A stretch of DNA of 64,000 nucleotides, from NCBI RefSeq assembly GCF_029962835.1, contig NC_080591.1:37517501-37581500 (forward strand). The letters are read 5' to 3'. Position 1 is the first letter of the stretch, and each line of letters opens with the position of its first letter. This DNA is from Magnolia sinica (taxonomy: Eukaryota > Streptophyta > Magnoliopsida > Magnoliales > Magnoliaceae). A program made the translations under genes and the position numbers. Shown in pieces: positions 23,657 through 35,390 of the stretch. The notes under the pieces were generated by a model. That model searched no databases. It saw nothing but the letters and a program-made list of their open reading frames with translations, and was not told the DNA's origin.

Positions 23657-24736
23657 ATGGTTGGAATTGGAGAGGGCTTTGGTGGGCCTAACAATGGTGG
23701 GAGCTTGGGTCCAATCATTGAGGTAAATGATCATTCTCTTGACCATTTTTATGAGGAGGTGATGATTGAAGAGAATCTTTACATTGATGGGGCTCTTAAT
23801 GGTGGTTTGGTGGGGCCTCTTGAAGAAGTGAATGTCATTTATGGTGTGGCTCCAACCACCATTAATGGTGAGATGGGAGAGGTAATGGGAGGAGGTTTGG
23901 GAGATGGATGGTTGTTTGGTGGTTTGGGTGGGCCTACATTTGGTGGGCCATTGGGTAGTGAGGATGGGGAATTTAGTGGGCTGATTTTTAAGAGCCTGGG
24001 TGTGGCCATGCCATTGGGTGGTGTGGATGGGGCCATGATGATGATGGATGGTCCAGATTTGACCATGATTGGAGGCATGGGTATCAATGGTGGGGATGAC
24101 AGCTTGAGTATGATGGGTGGGATGGACCATAGGGATGGATTGTTTGATGGTGGGTCCCATCTTAATGGCTTGGATATGATCAGTGGTTTAGATGGGATGG
24201 ATCATGGGGTTTTGGTGGATGATGGGCCCCACATTGATGGTCAGGGCATGATGGATGGTTTGGATGGGATAGATCATGGGGACCTGGTGGATGATGGGCC
24301 GCATATTGATGGTCTAGGTATGATGGATGGTTTGGATGGGATGGATCATGGGATCCTGGTGGATGGTGGGCCCCACATTAATGGTCTGGGCATGATCTTT
24401 GGTTTGGATTACAAGGTTGTGATGGGTGGTGGTGATGCAGTTGTTGATCTAGGTGGTGGTGGTGAGGTGACTATTTTGGGTGGTGGAGATTTGGGTGGTG
24501 GGCCTGATGATTCTTTGTACTGGACTAGTCCTGGTATTGCGACTCCCGGGGCAGGTACTTTCTTGACAGCTCCTGTTGTGATGATTGTAGGCGACTCAGG
24601 TCCGCCTGTTACGACTTTTCAGGATACTTTGTGTGAGGCTGTGGGAGCATCAGGCTTCTTTCGTCACCATGAGATCGACTTTTTGGACGAGGGGATGCCT
24701 ATCTTTGATGATTCGCCAGTCGATCCGAGCCTTTAG
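23657..24736 (+). CDS. Intact Gly/Asp-rich repeat ORF, antisense in element C (unknown function)
   Basis: An open frame with the first ATG at 23657 (an upstream in-frame TTG at 23627 is less likely), 359 codons to the TAG at 24734. I recognise no family. The protein is rich in Gly, Asp and Met and has four copies of a 24-residue unit, MDHG.LVDDGPHIDG.GMMD, with DNA starts at 24197, 24269 and 24341 (72-bp period) and a looser one before. There is no obvious signal peptide or membrane segment. The C terminus turns acidic and less repetitive (DEGMPIFDDSPVDPSL). It is the only antisense unit of C without a stop or shift. It could be the N-terminal exon of the DUF7745-like gene that follows, or a repeat-generated open frame kept by chance. 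Confidence 0.5.
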   Translation: MVGIGEGFGGPNNGGSLGPIIEVNDHSLDHFYEEVMIEENLYIDGALNGGLVGPLEEVNVIYGVAPTTINGEMGEVMGGGLGDGWLFGGLGGPTFGGPLGSEDGEFSGLIFKSLGVAMPLGGVDGAMMMMDGPDLTMIGGMGINGGDDSLSMMGGMDHRDGLFDGGSHLNGLDMISGLDGMDHGVLVDDGPHIDGQGMMDGLDGIDHGDLVDDGPHIDGLGMMDGLDGMDHGILVDGGPHINGLGMIFGLDYKVVMGGGDAVVDLGGGGEVTILGGGDLGGGPDDSLYWTSPGIATPGAGTFLTAPVVMIVGDSGPPVTTFQDTLCEAVGASGFFRHHEIDFLDEGMPIFDDSPVDPSL

Positions 24737-24774
24737 ATCATCGAGGGCGTGCTTGTTGTACCTATCGCTTGCAG

Positions 24775-26205
24775 CCACGTGACACCTATTCAGAGAGATT
24801 TCGTGTCTAGATAGGGAGCTTGACTGCCTCTCAGAGTCGTGAGCTGCATCGTCTGGGGTTTAAAGAGATCCTGCATCTTTACCGAGTTCGCCTACAGTGG
24901 CGATTGCTGAGTGCTGCTTCCTATGACTCGGTTCCAGCGCTGAACTTGTTCTCCTTCAATGACCTAGAGTTAGGACCTTCTCTGGAGGAGTTGTCTTGTT
25001 TGACTAGCCTCCCTTTCTCCTAAGAGTCGTATCTCCCTTCATCCCATCAGGTACAGTCTTCAGATTTAGAGACATGGTTCGGGTTTTCAGCAGCTCTCCC
25101 TACAATTGATGGTGGTACTGGCGAGTTCACCCCTAAGCTCCTATACGATCGATGTTCGTCTGCTCGTAGGCGATAGATCTGCTCGTCAGCTTTAGTGCTT
25201 GAATGCATTGACATTTTGTGTTCTGACAGAGCTGCTCTTCTCGGGATGGTGGTGATCATCTTTGATAGTTCTCTTTGACACTTTTTGTCACGTCCTCTCT
25301 CGCCAAAGTATCGTTCCTGTGGTGTTGGTGGAGCTTTTCCTGGGCTTATCCGAGTGTTCACTTGGGCAGACCCGCATCCTCAGAGGGTGTTGTTCTTTTC
25401 TCCAGGTATTTCACCTTCCCTTCTCTCTCTCTTTTTTTTCTTTTCTGCTTTCTTATTCCTCATGTATGATCCCTTTTCTTTTTAGGTGTGGTTGTGGGAA
25501 CACCTGCTTATGACGCCTCGCCTCTCTTAGCCCGATTCCCATCATGTCGATGTCTTATCTTTACTTTTGGATGGGCTCCCTCTCAATGCTGAGGATACCG
25601 AGTCTCTTTATCATCGTATGTTCTCTGAGTTCCGAGGATGGGAGGTCAGTTGGGAGGCTTCGTGGCTCTGTCAGGTGCCTTTGATCTGCAACGCCACTCG
25701 TACTCCTCTGCTTCTCATAGGCTTCCGAGGCTATTGCTCTTATCACCCGATCCGCTTCCTTCCTCAGTTTGGCTTTTGGTGGGACATCCCTGCTTTTTCT
25801 TTCTTGGGATTTGGGCACGCTCCTCTTCCTCTATGCATGTTAGCTCTTCGCCAGCGGATCCAGACTTCATGGCAGGATTGTCTGGATGCGATTGTATTAG
25901 AGTTCGAGTCCTAGGCTCCTCCTTTGGCGACAGTGCCATATCAACATTGGGTGGTGGACAAATTGCTTTACTGCCAAGTTCTTGGTTGGCACTTGATAGA
26001 TGATGAGGATGACAAAAACATCCTTGGAGATTCTGCTTCATCCTCTTCAGGGGTCGACGACTCCTTTGAAGTGTTCGAAGAGAGGCCCTTCATTGACCCT
26101 TCCTTTTCGTCAGCTACACACGGCCACCTCTTGTCTGAGCTTACTGTGCTTCGGCATGCCTGTGAGGATATGGCTTGTCATCTGACGGTGGGGCAATGAT
26201 ATGAT
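24775..26205 (+). pseudogene. Antisense DUF7745-like gene inside element C (broken)
   Basis: Plus-strand pieces resemble a plant protein family seen in retroelement-rich loci (DUF7745-like, by memory). The first, from 24820, has LTASQSRELHRLGFKEILHL, LQWRLLSAASYDSVPALNLF and LELGPSLEELSCLTSLPF, matching the family's conserved FNLF/L.PTLEE..LLGLP block. Next, 25195-25385 has LVLECIDILCSDRAALLGMV and a PLSPKYRSCGVGG stretch. Then 25485-25914 has VWLWEHLLM, FRGWEVSWEASWLCQVPL and RTPLLLIGFRGYCSYHPIRF. A coil-like tail LLSELTVLRHACEDMACHL ends near 26199. Stops and shifts occur at 25020, 25175 and 25912, though GT/AG-bounded introns could explain part of them. Confidence 0.6.
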
Positions 26206-27397
26206 GAGAGTATGATAGCGTAGATTGGAGAGGGATGAGGTCTTCTACCTGCGCATGGAGGTTGATAGACTTAAGCAGTGGTTATCAATGTATTAGGGAG
26301 GAGAGGGAGACTTACCGGACAGTCTTTGACTATGCTTTTTTGTTGTCTTTTGTTCAAAAAGGTCGTATATTTTTTATTTTGAGTAGTTTTGTAGAAAACA
26401 GTGAATTTTGTAGATGTATACAAAAGCTTTAAAAGGGAAAGAATTTTTTTATTTTGTTCGTGCCATATTTTGTCAGTTTGTGCTTGTGTTTGGATTTGTG
26501 CTTTAGATGATGGGATCAGAACATTGGACTTAGCCCACATCATATCCAGTATTCTAGATTGTTTACTAGGGATCCCGATCCCTAGAGAGTAGCGCGTACT
26601 AAGATCATGCTCCTTGGATTTGGATAGAGTCTGATGGAATTTTGATCCAAGATTTATCTTTTCCTTGTGTTTCTTCACCTTGACCGTTGCCTTGATCTCT
26701 TCTATACCTACACCTTCGTTTTCTTTTTCTTTTTTGTTTCTAACCATTTTTGCTCGTAGCGCCCTTTCGGATTTTCACTATGACCGGCCTTTCGTCATTT
26801 TTTCCTGTATCGTCCTTTCAGATTTTCACCATGTCCTAGATTTTTGCTCTTGCCTGCTCCTTAGCAGCTGTGCTTTTTTTTTCTTTTTTTTTTACCCTTG
26901 GCGCCCTTTCAGGTTTTCTCCAAGTCCGCTATATGCCCGCTATTTTTACTCGAGATGCCCTATCGGATTTTCACCTCGCCCTTTTTGCTTAGGCACGTTG
27001 TTTTTCTTCTCTCTTTTTTTTTGAGTAACGAGAGAGAGGGGTTAGAATTCCTTCATTGTCGGTCGATTGGCTGCCTACCTAATTTCGTCTCTAATCACAA
27101 TCATAAAGTTGTTTGTCGGAGTCAGACTATCCTGTTAGGGGAAGCGAGATGGCTTTGTAAGACTTGTATCGTTTTTGGGTTTTCTTCATCTTTTTTTTTT
27201 GAATTGTATATTTTTCCTTTTTTTTTGTTTTCCTGTTTTCCTGAGGCCTTCTTTCTTTTTCTCTCTTCTTCTTTTTTTTAAAAAACTTATATTGGGGAAG
27301 AAATGAAGGGTGTATTTCAGGATGGTCTCTTTTTTTTTTGTCTTTTTGTCTTTTGACCTCAGCTTTATGATTGAATTATTGACAAAATTAGGTATGG
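26206..27397. other. T-rich low-complexity spacer of element C
   Basis: No gene recognised. Many TTTTTTT runs between 26660 and 27345 give short shadow ORFs in all frames. It separates the plus-strand DUF7745-like unit from the minus-strand integrase end. Confidence 0.5.
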
Positions 27398-28856
27398 TTA
27401 CCCATGATAGATTTTCACGTTATCGGCGTTGATGGGCTCAGGAAGATCTTCTTCTCTCATGTTAGTGAGTCGAAGGGCGCCGCCTAGAAGTACCTCACGG
27501 ATGATTAGCGGTCCATCCCACGAAGGTTTAAACTTGCTTCTGGGGTCTGGTAAATGCGACGATAAGATGCGCTTCATAACTATAGTGCCGACTCTGAAGC
27601 TCCTCTTACGGACCCTCTTGTTGTAGGCCCGTGCGATCCTCCTTTGGTAGCATTGTGAGTGGCTTAGTGCGCGCATGCGCTTTTCATCTGACAGGTGCAG
27701 TTGGTCATATCTTGTTTGTTACCACTCACCTTCCTCAATTTCGCTTTCCAGTAGCACTTGGAGAGATGGTATTTCGACTTCGACTGGTAGCACTGCCTCC
27801 ATTCCATATATGAGTTCGAAAGGAGTTATGCTTGTAGCAGACTGTACAGACGTCCGATAAGCCCAAAGTGCGTATGGGAGCATTTTCGACCAGTCACGAT
27901 ATGTTTGACCATTTTCTCCAATATTTGAACGATTATTTTATTGGCAGCTTCGACCCTACCATTCATCTAGGGGCGGTAAGGACTTGATCGATGGCGCTGG
28001 ATTTTGAATTTTTCAAGAACTTGTCCATCCTTTTATTGATGAAAGGCGACCCATTGTCTGTAATGATGGCATGAGGGATTCCGTACCGGCTAATGATGTT
28101 GGTCTTCATGAATTTTACCACATGGGATGCTGCGATGGTGTTATAGGATGCTGCTTCAATCCACTTTGTGAAATAATCCACTGCCACTAGGATGTATTCG
28201 TGCCCATTTGAAGCTTTTAGATTGACCTTCCCGATGATGTCGAGACCCCATATAGAGAAGGGCCATGGTGTCGTTAGATTGTAAAGTTCAGAAGCAGGCG
28301 CATGGATTTGATTTGCGTGTTCCTGACATTTGAAGCATTTCCTAACATATTTGCAGTAGTCTGTCTCCATCGTTAGCCAATAATAGCAGAGCCGTAGAAT
28401 TTTTTTCGCCATCATATGACCATTCATGTGTGGACCGCATACCCCTTCGTGGATTTCTGACATGATTTCGGCTACTTCTGTTTCATCCACACATTGAAGG
28501 AGGACTTGATTGAAGGATCGCTTGTAGAGGGTGCCTCCGCTGATTGTAAACTGAGCTGCCAACCGTTGGATAGTACGACGATCTGTTGATGTAGCTCCTT
28601 CAGGATATTTTTTGTGCTCGAGATATTCTTTAATGTTCACATACCATGGATGGCCGTTAGGGGAGGCTTCTGCTTCATCAATCTGCAGACAGAAACCGGG
28701 TTCTTCTTGAAGTTCCACAGTAAGCTCCCACTTAGAAATTCCTTTAGGAATCTCTAGCATTGACGCAAGGGTGGCGAGGGCATCTGTGAACTGATTCTTG
28801 GCCCGGGGCATGTATGAGAATGTGACTTCATCGAACTCCTCGCTTAAATTCTCCAA
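27398..28856 (-). pseudogene. Element C integrase
   Basis: The minus-strand frame 28856-27963 (297 codons) begins in the RNase H tail (VTFSYMPRAKNQFTDALATLASM) and then has the zinc-binding part HEGVCGPHMNGHMMAKKI.. with CFKCQEHAN, core WGLDIIGKV with the first Asp, YFTKWIEAASY, and ITDNGSPFIN with the second Asp. A frame break at 27963 leads to the third acidic region (NGRVEAANKII) and a C-terminal frame 27676-27398 with RRIARAYNKRVRKRSF, FKPSWDGPLIIREV and ending DNVKIYHG. The order and motifs fit the Tat lineage. Confidence 0.85.
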
Positions 28857-29560
28857 ATAGATGTGATATGGGATCGGCTTTTCGTCTTTAGTCCTCCATT
28901 CGCCATTTGACTGATTAATGATGAGTTATGAATCTCCGAAGACCGGCAACCTTTTTATGTTGAGGATGATGGCTTCTGTTAGACCGGCGATGCATGCTTC
29001 ATATTCAGCCACATTTTTTGTGCAATTAAATGTCAAACGCCTAGAGATGGGAATCAGGATGTCGTCGGGGGAGTAAAGTATTGCTCCAACTCCACTTCCT
29101 CTTGAATTAATGGCTCCGTCGAAGAAGAGGGTCCATTCTCCTACCTTCCTTTCTTCTTCTCCCTCGATAAGGAGGATGTCCTCGTCAGGGAAGAAGGTCT
29201 TTAATGGTTGATAATCAGGCAGGGAATGCGCTGCTAAGTGGTCGGTCAGTGCTTGCCCCTTGATTGCTTTCTAAGTGACATAGGTGATCTCGAACTCGGA
29301 GAGTAGCAGTTGCCATTTCACGATTCTGCCCGTTAAGACTGGCTTTTCGAACAGGTACTTTAATGGGTCCATGTGGGCAAGCAAAAGGATTGGGTAGGCA
29401 ATCATATACTGAAGAAGTCGTTGTGTTGTCCAAACCAAAGCAAGTCGTTAGTGAACCTTCGGCTTAAGTAATAGATCGCTTGTTCTTTCCTTCCCGATGC
29501 ATCGTGTTAACCGAGGACATATCCAATTGCTTCTGCTGCGAAGAAATATAGAGCAACAAT
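28857..29560 (-). pseudogene. Element C RNase H (decayed)
   Basis: The minus strand contains the RNase H core that typically reads WTLFFDGAINSRGSGVGAIL (recognisable at about 29130-29060), the LTFNCTKNVAEYEACIAGL block near 29030-28980 and VFGDSYLIINQ near 28950-28910, then joins the tail of the next frame. Tat elements usually carry two RNase H domains; I see a second, upstream block only as a faint match near 29430-29300. Frames are interrupted by several stops. Confidence 0.7.
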
Positions 29561-30960
29561 GGCCTGCCCGGTGTAGGTGGCGTCAGCACTGGAGGATTTA
29601 GGAGGTACCTCTTGACTCTGTCGAAGGCCGCTTGGCAATCATCGTTCCATTCTTTTGGCGAATTTTTCCTTAGGAGCTTGAATATGGGCTCACAGATGGC
29701 ATGAGCTGAGCAATGAATCAGCTGATGTACTGTATTCGCCCGAGGAAGTCCCGAATTTCTTTCTCAGTCTTTAGAGGTGGCATCTCAATGATGGCTTTCG
29801 TCTTAGTTTTGTCAACCCTGATGCCGTCTTCGCTAATGATGAAGCCTAACAGTTTGTCCCCAGTTGCGCCAAAGACGCATTTCTGCGGATTAAGGCGGAG
29901 CTTGAACTTTTCCAGTCGATCAAAGAGTTTTTCGAGATTTTCAAAGTGTCCTTTGATCATGCAAGACTTGACGATCATGTCACCCACGTAGACTTTCATT
30001 TCTTTGTTTATCATGTCGTGGAACAGAGCAATCATGACTCACTGATATGTGGCCCTGGCATTCTTCAACCCAAATGGCATAACTCGATAGCAGAAGGTTC
30101 CCCAAGGCATGATGAAGGATGTCTTCTTGCGATCTTCAATGGCCATCTTGATTTGATTGTAGCTGGAGAAACCGTCCATGAATGAGAAAATTTTGTGTCA
30201 TACTGTATTATCTACTGGTGTGTCAATGTAAGGTAGCGGGAAATCGTCTTTGGGACTAGCTTTGTTGAGATCTTGAAAGTCGATGCACATCCTGACTTTG
30301 CCATCTTTCTTCGGAACTAGTACGATATTTGCAAGCCATTCTAGGTAGTTAGAGACTACAAAGAATCCCATGTTATATTGCTTGATGACTTCATCACGGA
30401 CTTTCAGGGCCCATTCTCGCTTCATTCTTCGGAGCTTTTGCTTGACCGACTTCATCCCAAGCTTTGCTGGCAGGTGATGTACTACCAGCTCTTCGTCAAG
30501 TCCAAGCATATCTTCATAGGAGAATGCAAAGTTGGATAATATCGGCTTCAAAAATTCTATCATCCTTTGGTTGTATTCCTGAGGCAAGGATCTGTCAATG
30601 CGCACTTCTCTAGGGAGTTCTGGTGATCACAATTTCGAAATCGTCCATAGCAACATTGGCCTTTGTTTTGAACTTTTTGAGGGAATCCTCTAGTTCGAGA
30701 GCCGGATCATCATTTTCCTCATCTTGGGCTTCATCCAAACCCATGGGTTCAAAGTCTAGCCTAGATCAAAATCATATGAGTCGACTTTGAACTCTAGTGT
30801 TTTTGGCACATTGTTGTTCGTGAGTTTTGAAAGGTTTTCTTTTGTTTTTTATTTTTGAAGAGTTTTTAATTTTTTTTTGGTATTTCTGAAATATCTAGTG
30901 TTTTTGAGTTTTGGAGATTTTCTGATTTTTTTGCCCCAAGGGATCCCGAATAAGACGGTG
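29560..30960 (-). pseudogene. Element C reverse transcriptase with a lost catalytic Asp
   Basis: Frame 30605-30198 on the minus strand has DRSLPQEYNQRMIEFLKPIL, FSYEDMLGLDEELVVHHL, VKQKLRRMKREWALKVRDEV, WLANIVLVPKKDGKVRMCID and NKASPKDDFPLPYID, all Tat-type RT. It is cut at 30198. Frame 30035-29718 continues with MIALFHDMINKEMKVYVGDM, FENLEKLFDRLEKFKLRLNPQ and FGATGDKLLGFIISEDGI. The YVDD box reads YVGD (29977-29994), a loss of a metal-binding Asp, so this RT could not polymerise. The N-terminal linker reaches to about 30960. Confidence 0.85.
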
Positions 30961-31912
30961 TTGCAAACCATGATTGATTCTGACCTGGTTTGGGATGCCA
31001 ATTGCTATTTACATTGGCCTTTTTTTTTAGACCAGCACCCTTAGATTGCTTACCGGCTAATTTGCCTGTCAAGGAAACGGCTAACCAATTTTGTTCCTAT
31101 CCCTTTCTGATCTTGCTAGCTTGATTTAGTTGTATTGACGGATCATCTAATCCAATGACCATGATATCTGCTAAACTGGGTTCAGAATCAGTATCTAACC
31201 CATTTTCTTTGCTCAGAAGTTGGAGTTCTTCTAGCTCCTTCGATCCACATTCCTATGGGATCTTGATGTCCATCCAGTCAAGGGAAGACAACTTCCTTTT
31301 TCGGTCCAATGAATGGGCTGCTTTTGCCCCTTGCTGTTCTGAGTGGCTGGTGGGAGGTCCTCTCCCTGGATGATGATGGGGAAGGGTGACTCCCTGTCCT
31401 TGTCTGTTGGTTCTATAGAGGGCGTCTTTTGCGGGTGATCTCGCTCTCATGCCCCTGATTTTATCTGATGGGTTGGGTGGTTTTGCCCTTTGTATTGGAT
31501 GTTCTTTTGGGGCCCTGATGATCTTATCCCATCGTATTGGCGGCCAGATGGATTCCTGGCTGTGATTTTTCGATAAATTCAGCCCTCAGAATTGTTCTTC
31601 TAAGTTAGACACCTTGTCTCCACAAACCATCCCGGATTTGACAAACTGGATAAGTGTGCATTTGAATGGTTGTCTCCTCTTGGGCCTTACGGCTTGCTCC
31701 TCCAGCGAGGGTTGATACCCCAGTCCCTATCTTTGTTCGTTTGTCACGGCTTGTCTTATTATCGTACCTTTTTCATGGAATTCAATACGGTAATTAAGAA
31801 TTTGATGCTCAGCAGGAGGGATGACATACTTTGGAGCGAGTGGGTAGGGGTTGGTGATGGAATTCACAGTTTCAAACTCAAAACTATAGTATGGTATGTC
31901 GCCCTCTACATG
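30961..31912 (-). other. Protease-RT linker of element C
   Basis: No domain is visible. Minus-strand frames give only short basic stretches such as KLAGKQSKGAGLKKKANVNS (31072-30866) and DRKRKLSSLDWMDIKIP (to 31253). In related Ogre elements an intron is removed between protease and RT, and this segment is the place to look for it. I cannot fix its splice sites by eye. Confidence 0.35.
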
Positions 31913-32842
31913 CTAAATATCGATTACCGGTATATCAGGTTCTAGGGCAGCGATCGCTACTTGCAGGATGATCTTAGGTTTAGCCAATACAGGGATGATT
32001 TTATTTCCGGAAGGAAATTTAACCCTTTGGTATAGAGTTAATGGGATGACCCTGACGGCATGGAGACAGGGTCGTCCCAACAAGAGGTTAAACGAGGCAG
32101 AGATATCCAGAACTTGGAAAGTGATAGTTGATACATCTGGTCCAATTTGTATCTCTATGTCTATTTCTACCTCTACCTGCCTTCGGGAATTGTCAAAGGC
32201 TTTGACGCTTATGTTACTGGGTCTGAAGGAGGATGGTTCGATCCCAAGATAGTCAACAATCCTCATGGGGCAGACATTCAAGCTTGATCTGTTATCAATA
32301 AGGACTAGGGAGACCTTAAGATCCCTATAACGGATGGCTATATCGAGCCAGTGCCCATGTTTGCAGCCTTCTGGTGGCAGCTCATCATTAGTAAATGTGA
32401 TTATATGTGGTGCGAGGAGCTGCCCTATCATGTGCGCAATCATTTCGGGTGATACATCTGGAGAGATGTGTGCATCGTTCAAGGTCTTTACAAATATTTC
32501 TCGATGAGACCTTGATGTACACAACAATTCCCAAATGGAGATTTGTGTAGGAATGGTTTTAAGCTGAGCCGCTATATCGTAGGTGGCTTCAGTCTTATTG
32601 GCAGTTCCTGACAGAGCTCCTCGGGCTTCATTTTGATTCTGATTGTCTCTCTGGAAGCACCTCCCATTGGGATTCATGTTGTCGACCTCGGCACACTCGG
32701 GGTAATGCCATTGGACTGCTTTTGTGTCGTAGGGAGGAACTGACCTTCCTTCCAGAAATACCTGATTTTGAGATTGAAGTGGTGTTGTTGATTTTGGTAT
32801 GCTTTGTGGTGGACATGGTGTCTTTCCCTGAAACATAACCAC
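31913..32842 (-). pseudogene. Element C protease and gag C terminus
   Basis: A 309-codon open frame on the minus strand. After a gag-like basic region and KTEATYDIAAQLKTIPTQIS comes a Tat-type aspartic protease: SLVLIDNRSSLNVCPMRIVD with the active-site triplet reading DNR where the lineage usually has DNG, IQIGPDVSTITFQVLDISAS and FNLLLGRPCLHAV. The open frame suggests little decay, but the Gly to Arg change at the catalytic loop would be expected to disable it. The segment 30961-31912 between this frame and RT has no clear domain; in Ogre elements an intron lies about here. Confidence 0.8.
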
Positions 32843-33025
32843 CTTTTCTTAGGGTTTTGGTTGTTTTGTGATAGGACCCTCCTCCCCTCCTTGGGGTGTG
32901 TTTTGTGGGGGAGGGGTCCTTCTAACATGTGCCAATTGATAGGGTAAGAGGAGAAAACCTAGAGATTATTCCTGGGCAAGAGGTGCCCCTAATAAGACCA
33001 GTGGAGCAAGATCTAGGGGTCTTCC

Positions 33026-35244
33026 TTACAAGATGAGATGTTCAGAGTTTGACTTGTTTGAGCTTTGAGATGTGGAATTTGATGTTGGGGGTGCCCCTTG
33101 GAGGATGAGAGGCTCTGCTACTGGTGCTGCTTCCAAAAATACTTGTGGTTCGAGTGGGGGTGTCTGTTGGTATCCCCGTGACCAACTCATTGGGTCGGAC
33201 ATGATTGTATGTATGGATTGATGAGGAAAGGAGTATGAAGGATGTCCTTCCTCGATGTTGTTGATGGTAGAGGTGCCCGAAGAGCTGGGCCCTACTTGAT
33301 GTGATGGCAAGGGATTTTGGAGAATATTGGCTTGAGCTGTAGCGTTGGCCTGAGGGGTGATTCTAATATTTTGGCTTTTAATCAAATCCTGGAACGCGTG
33401 CTTCAAAGCGAAGCAGTGGTCTGTAGGGTGGCCCCGAGATTAATGATAGGCACAATACTCATTTTCATTGTAGCTGGGTGGTAAGGGGTTTGGTGGTGGC
33501 CGGGGTTGGAGTGGTGTGAGGAGTTATTTTTGCACTAACATTATCATGATTTAGCTGTATGTTTGTGCTAATGGAGTGAATTTCCTGGCCAACATTGCTT
33601 ATTTATTCTGGTATGAGTATTGTGTATCCCCCCTTGGCTGTTTTGCTGCTGTTGGGACGGCTGTGACTGATATCCCTGTTGGGTTTGATGTGGATGGTAT
33701 TGCTGGTTTTGGTGTTGCCCTTTCTGAGGAGCATATTGGTTACCTTGAGTGGCTGCTACGATATTGTTTACTTCTATGGTGTATTATACGGGAGCATTGT
33801 CGTTTCCATTTTCATATCCGATGGGTTTCCCCTCATTTTTGTTTCTCTTGATCGAAGTGGCCTAACATGGTCATGGGGAGATAGTCACAGCTCTTATCCC
33901 GGCCTCTACCTATTCTCCAGCTCAGATGAGCTGGGAAAAATTTACATATGGGTACGAGATTAGGTATCCGGAGATATTCGGATTTGCTGAATAGACGATC
34001 ATGGAAATTTGTTCCTCATCGTCAATGGGATTTGATCCTGGCGGCCATGGCCCGCCAACGTCTTACATTTGTAGACAATGATTCGTCGCTTTTCTGCCTC
34101 AAGGCAGATAAATTTGCTCTTCTTGGAGCCATGTTCAGATTGTAGGAAAATCGATCAATGAAGGCTTGGGAAAGCTGTTCCCAAGTCTGAATCTGATGGC
34201 TATCGAGTAACGTATGCCAATACAAAGCATCACCCTTCAGGGACTTCTGAAAGAACCGTATCAGTGCTCCGTCATTCCCTGCAATCGCATTGAGTTCCCC
34301 ACAAAATGCTTTTAAATGTGCCGTGGGGCACCCACTACCATCGTATCTTTTGAACTTTGGTACCTCAAAGTTTTGAAACACCCTGGCATCTAGGAAGGGA
34401 CATAAGTCACTGAATACTCCTCAATCTCTGATCGATTTGCTTGAGAGTATCTTGCCCCTTGCTGCATAGCTTGGGCTGCTTCTTCATCATAAGGGTTCAA
34501 TTCATCGACCCTATGATTTCCATGGATGGGAGGTTGTTTAAAGGAGGATGGGCTCCCGGTTGCGGGAGGTAGTTGGAATTAAACACTACTCCCTTTTAGG
34601 GGAGGGTGCGAGGTTTGAAAATGGCTCCCGCCTGGGGTATCTATCAAGTCCTGATTGTGACTCCCATTACGGGGGGTATGTTGGACTTGAAATTGGCCCC
34701 CTTCATGGGCATCCGCCAATTCTTGTCTGTGACTCCCGTTAGGGGGAGCCTGTGTTGTGATCTGATTGGGATTCCCGTTTCCAAAGAGATGTGCTGAAAA
34801 ATGTGCTGGAGGATGTGCTGGAAGATGCGTGGGAATGTTGTTCCCATTTGTGGGAGGATGTTGATGATCTTGTGCTAATTCAGTAGGGAAAAATATCGAT
34901 TCAGTAGGGAAAGATAGAATTGGATTTGCTGTTGGAGGGAGAGAGAAAGCAAGAGGAAGTTATGAGATTGAATTATTCTGAGCACTAGGCTGTGGTGCCT
35001 GCATGCTTAGTATGATTCCTAGTAGTAGGCGAAGTAGTAGTTCTTGCATTACCTTGAGATTTTGAGCCATCTTGTTCATGGTTGCAGTAGCTGGCAAGTC
35101 TATGGTATTCGCTGGAGGTGCTGGTACTGGTGTTGGTGTCAATGCTTCGGGAGCTGGCAAGGTTGCCGGTTCTTCTTCTTGGCTAGCCATCGCTGCGCAA
35201 GATTGGGTAGTCATAGCGAAAGTTAACGCTTCAAAAAAATGCAA
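33026..35244 (-). pseudogene. Element C gag (three broken frames)
   Basis: The N-terminal frame 35244-34960 has an Ala/Pro-rich stretch (EEEPATLPAPEALTPTPVPA) and a leucine-rich helix. Frame 34381-34022 carries the conserved Retrotrans_gag core: NFEVPKFKRYDGSGCPTAHL, AFCGELNAIAGNDGALIRFF, SLKGDALYWHTLLDSHQI, TWEQLSQAFIDRFSYNLNM and LSTNVRRWRAMAARI. Frame 33406-33026 is a hydrophilic, Ser/Pro-rich C part. Shifts and stops between them prevent a full Gag. The 34550-34860 stretch contains several imperfect ACTCCCGTTAGGGGGAG-like repeats. Confidence 0.75.
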
Positions 35245-35367
35245 GCCAAAGATCGATTTTTTATTTTTATTTTTTGAAGGAGAATGTGAATGTTTGAAAA
35301 TTGTCTCTTAAGATTGGATTACCACACTTTTTCGAGTTAGGTCTCAGCTAGTGTAGACTAGCAAAAT

Positions 35368-35385
35368 TCCCCAGTGCAGTCGCCA
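35368..35385 (-). promoter_or_regulatory. Primer binding site of element C
   Basis: The minus strand reads TGGCGACTGCACTGGGGA five bases after the 5' LTR end (CGTTCA). It resembles the TGGCGACTC.. PBS found in Tat/Ogre elements, which is related to a tRNA-Arg 3' end by family knowledge. Confidence 0.8.
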
Positions 35386-35390
35386 TTCTG

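Noticed and set aside
23654-24160. 168-codon minus-strand ORF
   Set aside because: It is the complement of the Gly/Asp-rich plus-strand ORF and is rich in His/Thr/Pro only because of that composition.
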